Assembly (NCBI GenBank): GCA_036489315.1
Contig: DASXFZ010000041.1
Coordinates: 1 to 53,709 of the forward strand
DNA: 53,709 nucleotides
Source of the DNA: Candidatus Cybelea sp.
GTDB lineage: Bacteria; Vulcanimicrobiota; Vulcanimicrobiia; Vulcanimicrobiales; Vulcanimicrobiaceae
Direction of reading: 5' to 3'
Shown: piece by piece, positions 51,474 through 53,709 of the stretch
Numbering within the stretch: the first letter of the stretch is position 1
How the letters are laid out: every line of letters starts with the position of its first letter
The notes under the pieces: generated by a model
The model's input: only the letters and a program-made list of their open reading frames with translations
Databases searched by the model: none
Told to the model about the DNA's origin: nothing
Program-made: the position numbers and the translations under genes

Positions 51474-52373
51474 GTGCGGATTGTTAGCCTGCTCCCCAGT
51501 GCCACGGAGATTCTCTTTGCGATCGGCGCCGGCGAGCAAATCGCCGGCGTCACGCATGAGTGCGATTATCCGGCGCGAGCGAGGGACTTACCCAAACTAA
51601 CGTCCGCGGCCGGACCGGAGCTGCGCGATCCCGGGGCGATCGATCGCCACGTGCGCTCCGCGGTTCACGCCGGCTCGAGCCTCTATCACCTCGATTCGGC
51701 GCTGCTCGAGCGTCTCGCACCCGACCTCATCGTTACCCAAGAGCTCTGCGAAGTCTGTGCCGTCTCGTACGAAATCGTCGTGCGCGCGGCGAAACAGTTG
51801 CGTTCCTCTCACCCGCAGCGGAGCGGGCCGCGTATCGTCTCGCTCGAGCCAGCGTCGCTCGACGACGTGTTTGCAACGATTTCTTTTTTGGGCGAGGTGA
51901 CGGGCCATGCGCCGGAAGCCGAAGCGCTGCTCGAAACGCTGCGCGCGCGCGCTGCCGCGCTCGGGGTTGAATCGCAGGGCCGTTCGCATCGTCCGCGGAC
52001 GCTCACCTTGGAGTGGATCGATCCGCCGATGAGCGCCGGGCACTGGATTCCCGGCATCGTCGAACTCGCCGGCGGCGAGCCGATCTTGGCGAATCCTGGT
52101 GCGAACTCGCAGCGCCTGGAGTGGGCGGAGATCGCGCGCGCACAGCCGGAGGCCGTCGTCGTCAGCCCATGCGGCTTCGACCTCGCCGCTACCGGGCGCG
52201 CCATTGACCAGCTCGACGCCGTAGCGCACTGGCGGGAACTCGACGCGCGCCGGAGCGGCCGGGTCCTAGCAATGGACGGCAACGCCTATCTAAGCCGCCC
52301 AGGCCCACGCCTAGTCGATGCGGCTGAAATCCTCGCTCGGTGGTATACTACCGTCGCGGAGTACGCCGGGTGA
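51474..52373 (+). CDS. Cobalamin-binding-type periplasmic-binding-fold protein without signal peptide
   Basis: A 299-residue protein of the BtuF/FepB substrate-binding fold: MRIVSLLPSATEILFAIGAG at the N terminus, THECDYP, the DLIVTQELCEVCAVS segment and PEAVVVSPCGFD. It has no signal peptide, like the cytoplasmic cobalamin-binding-like proteins annotated in many genomes. No BtuC/BtuD transporter is nearby. GTG start at 51474, 12 bases after icd. Its last six codons overlap the 5' end of the RNase P RNA gene, and the candidate rnpB -10 box lies inside it. Confidence 0.85.
   Translation: MRIVSLLPSATEILFAIGAGEQIAGVTHECDYPARARDLPKLTSAAGPELRDPGAIDRHVRSAVHAGSSLYHLDSALLERLAPDLIVTQELCEVCAVSYEIVVRAAKQLRSSHPQRSGPRIVSLEPASLDDVFATISFLGEVTGHAPEAEALLETLRARAAALGVESQGRSHRPRTLTLEWIDPPMSAGHWIPGIVELAGGEPILANPGANSQRLEWAEIARAQPEAVVVSPCGFDLAATGRAIDQLDAVAHWRELDARRSGRVLAMDGNAYLSRPGPRLVDAAEILARWYTTVAEYAG
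52344..52349 (+). promoter_or_regulatory. Candidate -10 element of the RNase P RNA gene
   Basis: TATACT lies 6-7 bases upstream of the inferred RNA 5' end at 52355-52356. It is inside the coding sequence of the preceding gene. A -35 element is not clear. Confidence 0.5.
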
Positions 52374-52831
52374 CCGCCCCTCGACGCGATCGGGGGGAGG
52401 AAAGTCCGGGCTTCATAGGGCTGGGTGCAGGATAACGTCCTGTCGGGGTGACTCGAAGGAAAGTGCCACAGAAACATACCGCCCCAGGTTGCGCCAAAGC
52501 GTAAGTTGCGGCGCAACTCAGGGGGCCCCAGGCGGCTTAGCCGCTGGGGGGCGCGCAGGTGCGAAGCACCGGAGTGCCTCTTAAAGAACGGGGGTCCCCA
52601 AAGTTGCAACGCAACTTTGGGGTAAGGGTGAAATTGGGAGGTAAGAGCTCCCAGAGTCTCGCGGTGACGCGGGCTCGGGTAAACCCCACCCGAAGCAAGA
52701 CAGCTCGATCGATACGGACGGCCCGTCCAAACGAGCAAAGTCGCAACGAGGCGTTCGGTAACGAACGCCCCAGAGAGATGGTCATCGCCCACGAGTTGGG
52801 AACAGAATCCGGCTTACAGGCGTACTTCGCA
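52355..52831 (+). ncRNA. rnpB: RNase P RNA
   Basis: Catalytic RNA that matures tRNA 5' ends. The conserved P4/CR-I strand GAGGAAAGTCCGGGCT starts near 52396, GGTAAGAGCTCCC and ACCCGAAGCAAGACA mark the later conserved regions, and ACAGAATCCGGCTTAC is the 3' P4 strand. Ends are set by helix P1: GCGGAGTACGCC (52356-52367) pairs with GGCGTACTTCGC (52819-52830). At about 477 nt it is roughly 100 longer than E. coli M1 RNA; the excess is in the P12 region (52483-52622), which holds four extra hairpins. The 5' end overlaps the upstream coding sequence. Confidence 0.96.
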
Positions 52832-52882
52832 CAGACGCAACCGGTGGGGCGCCAAAGGCGTTCTAGCGAAAGAGATCAATCG

Positions 52883-53287
52883 ATGATGAATCAGCAGTTT
52901 ACCCCCGAAATGACCGTCGACGAGGCGTTCAAGCTCCACGCCGGTGCGCGCCGAGTCTTCGCGCGCTTCCATCTAGGCGGTTGCTCGAATTGCGCGATTA
53001 GCGAATCCCATACGATCGGCGCGATCAGCGACGATTACGGCATCCCGCTTTCGATGCTCCTCGAAAACCTCAACGCGCTCTTCGATCAGCGCACGCTCTC
53101 GGTCGGCGATCGCGTCCGCATCCCCGAGGATATTCGCGCGAAGATTCCGCAGTTGGCGAGTGTTCCCGAGACCGGGGAGATCATCGCCGCGGAGGGCGGC
53201 GCATACACGGCCGATTTCGGCGACGTGCGCCTGCAGGGGCTTGCGGAAGACTTTGTCGGCGTCGAGGCCGAGGCCGCCGCCGGTTAG
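52883..53287 (+). CDS. DUF1858-domain protein
   Basis: A 134-residue protein. Residues 6-65 form a DUF1858-type domain (TPEMTVDEAFKLHAGARRVF, then GGCSNCAISESHTIG with a C-x2-C pair), a small helical domain found in proteins that bind metal or redox centres. The C-terminal half is acidic and unassigned, with GDRVRIPEDIRAKIP and EIIAAEGGAY strands. The frame is open through the RNase P RNA, but the ATG pair at 52883/52886 is the first after it and has a purine-rich AAAGAGA upstream. Its stop overlaps the convergent DUF2203 stop by 4 bases. Confidence 0.85.
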   Translation: MMNQQFTPEMTVDEAFKLHAGARRVFARFHLGGCSNCAISESHTIGAISDDYGIPLSMLLENLNALFDQRTLSVGDRVRIPEDIRAKIPQLASVPETGEIIAAEGGAYTADFGDVRLQGLAEDFVGVEAEAAAG

Positions 53288-53679
53288 ATTATCCGGCGGG
53301 CGGAGAAGCCTTCGTCCATGCCGTGCCAGTACTCTACCCCGGGCTCTCCCAGTTTCCAGCACAGATAGACCGGCTCGTCCCCGCGCATCGAGGGAAAGTC
53401 GAGCAATCCAAGGTCGATGTCTTTTACGACGCAGCCAAACGATTCGATCCGATAGATCAAGCGCCCGATCTCGTGTTTGAGCTCGGCGAATCGCGGCGCG
53501 GGAAGCGAGGAGCGCATTCCGGCTAAGCGCGGCCGCTGCGCCGGCCTCCCGTGATGCAGCGCCGGATCGGACTCCAAGAGCTTGATGGCAAGCTCGCGGC
53601 GCTTGGCCAGCAGCTCCTCGATCAGCGGCTCCAGCTTAGAAATGAGGGCGTTGGCGCGCTCGGGCGAAAAGAGCTTCAT
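53284..53679 (-). CDS. DUF2203 family protein
   Basis: A 131-residue protein with a helical N terminus (SPERANALISKLEPLIEELL) and the DUF2203 core: IESFGCVVKDIDLGLLDFP, VYLCWKLGEPGVEYWHGMDE. Function unknown; the family occurs in Actinobacteria, cyanobacteria and other phyla. It is complete, with its start 30 bases from the window edge, and overlaps the DUF1858 gene tail to tail. Confidence 0.9.
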   Translation of the reverse strand: MKLFSPERANALISKLEPLIEELLAKRRELAIKLLESDPALHHGRPAQRPRLAGMRSSLPAPRFAELKHEIGRLIYRIESFGCVVKDIDLGLLDFPSMRGDEPVYLCWKLGEPGVEYWHGMDEGFSARRII

Positions 53680-53709
53680 ATGGGTTCCCTGCGCATCGTC
53701 TTCGTTACG

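Overview
The window is high-GC bacterial chromosome (mostly housekeeping genes, two accessory stretches) from a diderm: it encodes a predicted outer-membrane barrel and many lipoproteins. The mix of GloVer-type propeller lipoproteins, NHL-type lipoproteins, overlapping start/stop codons and GTG/TTG starts makes me suspect Candidatus Eremiobacterota (WPS-2, Vulcanimicrobiota). That is a judgement from memory, not a search. No plasmid or phage replication genes, CRISPR arrays or intact mobile elements are visible.

Layout. (1) 1-19342, all leftward: two tRNAs (Leu, Gly), tig-clpP-clpX, valS, then a long chain of overlapping genes pyrR-pyrB-pyrC-carA, a MoxR/DUF58/VWA/BatD-like envelope-stress module, pdxH, carB, a zinc-site hypothetical and a class B penicillin-binding protein cut by the window edge. 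The pyrimidine genes therefore surround an unrelated MoxR module and pdxH. (2) 19423-25240, accessory: a glycosidase-like lipoprotein, a glyoxalase-fold protein, an arylsulfatase, and a scar around tRNA-Lys(CTT) holding two decayed tyrosine-recombinase tails, a truncated CxxC protein and a frameshifted NTF2-like gene. (3) 25239-38507, cell envelope: an eight-gene leftward operon (family 2 glycosyltransferase, YaiO-like barrel, helical-toroid-like lipoprotein, GloVer propeller, phospholipase-C/acid-phosphatase-like enzyme, NHL propeller, second GloVer propeller, another propeller-like lipoprotein), flanked by a small lipoprotein, a PQQ-like propeller protein and another NHL lipoprotein. A 16-bp dyad lies upstream of the operon, and a near copy lies upstream of the small lipoprotein. 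(4) 38664-43383: four tRNAs (Lys, His, Arg, Pro), then a GNAT acetyltransferase, rdgB, lepA, a YggT protein, a DUF4446 protein and the SRP RNA, all leftward. (5) 43431-52373: PEBP, CDGSH protein, then tyrosine/homogentisate catabolism (hmgA, fahA, hpd) with an unrecognised gene coupled to fahA, followed by an EgtB-like enzyme, isocitrate dehydrogenase and a cobalamin-binding-type protein. (6) 52355-53679: RNase P RNA with an enlarged variable region, whose 5' end overlaps the preceding coding sequence, then DUF1858 and DUF2203 proteins.

How the genes work together. PyrR, PyrB, PyrC, CarA and CarB cover the route from bicarbonate and glutamine to dihydroorotate; pyrD, pyrE and pyrF are not here. 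Hpd, HmgA and FahA cover 4-hydroxyphenylpyruvate to fumarate plus acetoacetate, except for the maleylacetoacetate isomerase step. The glycosyltransferase operon looks like a synthase-dependent surface polysaccharide system with an unusually large set of propeller lipoproteins. It is the best candidate here for an undescribed system.
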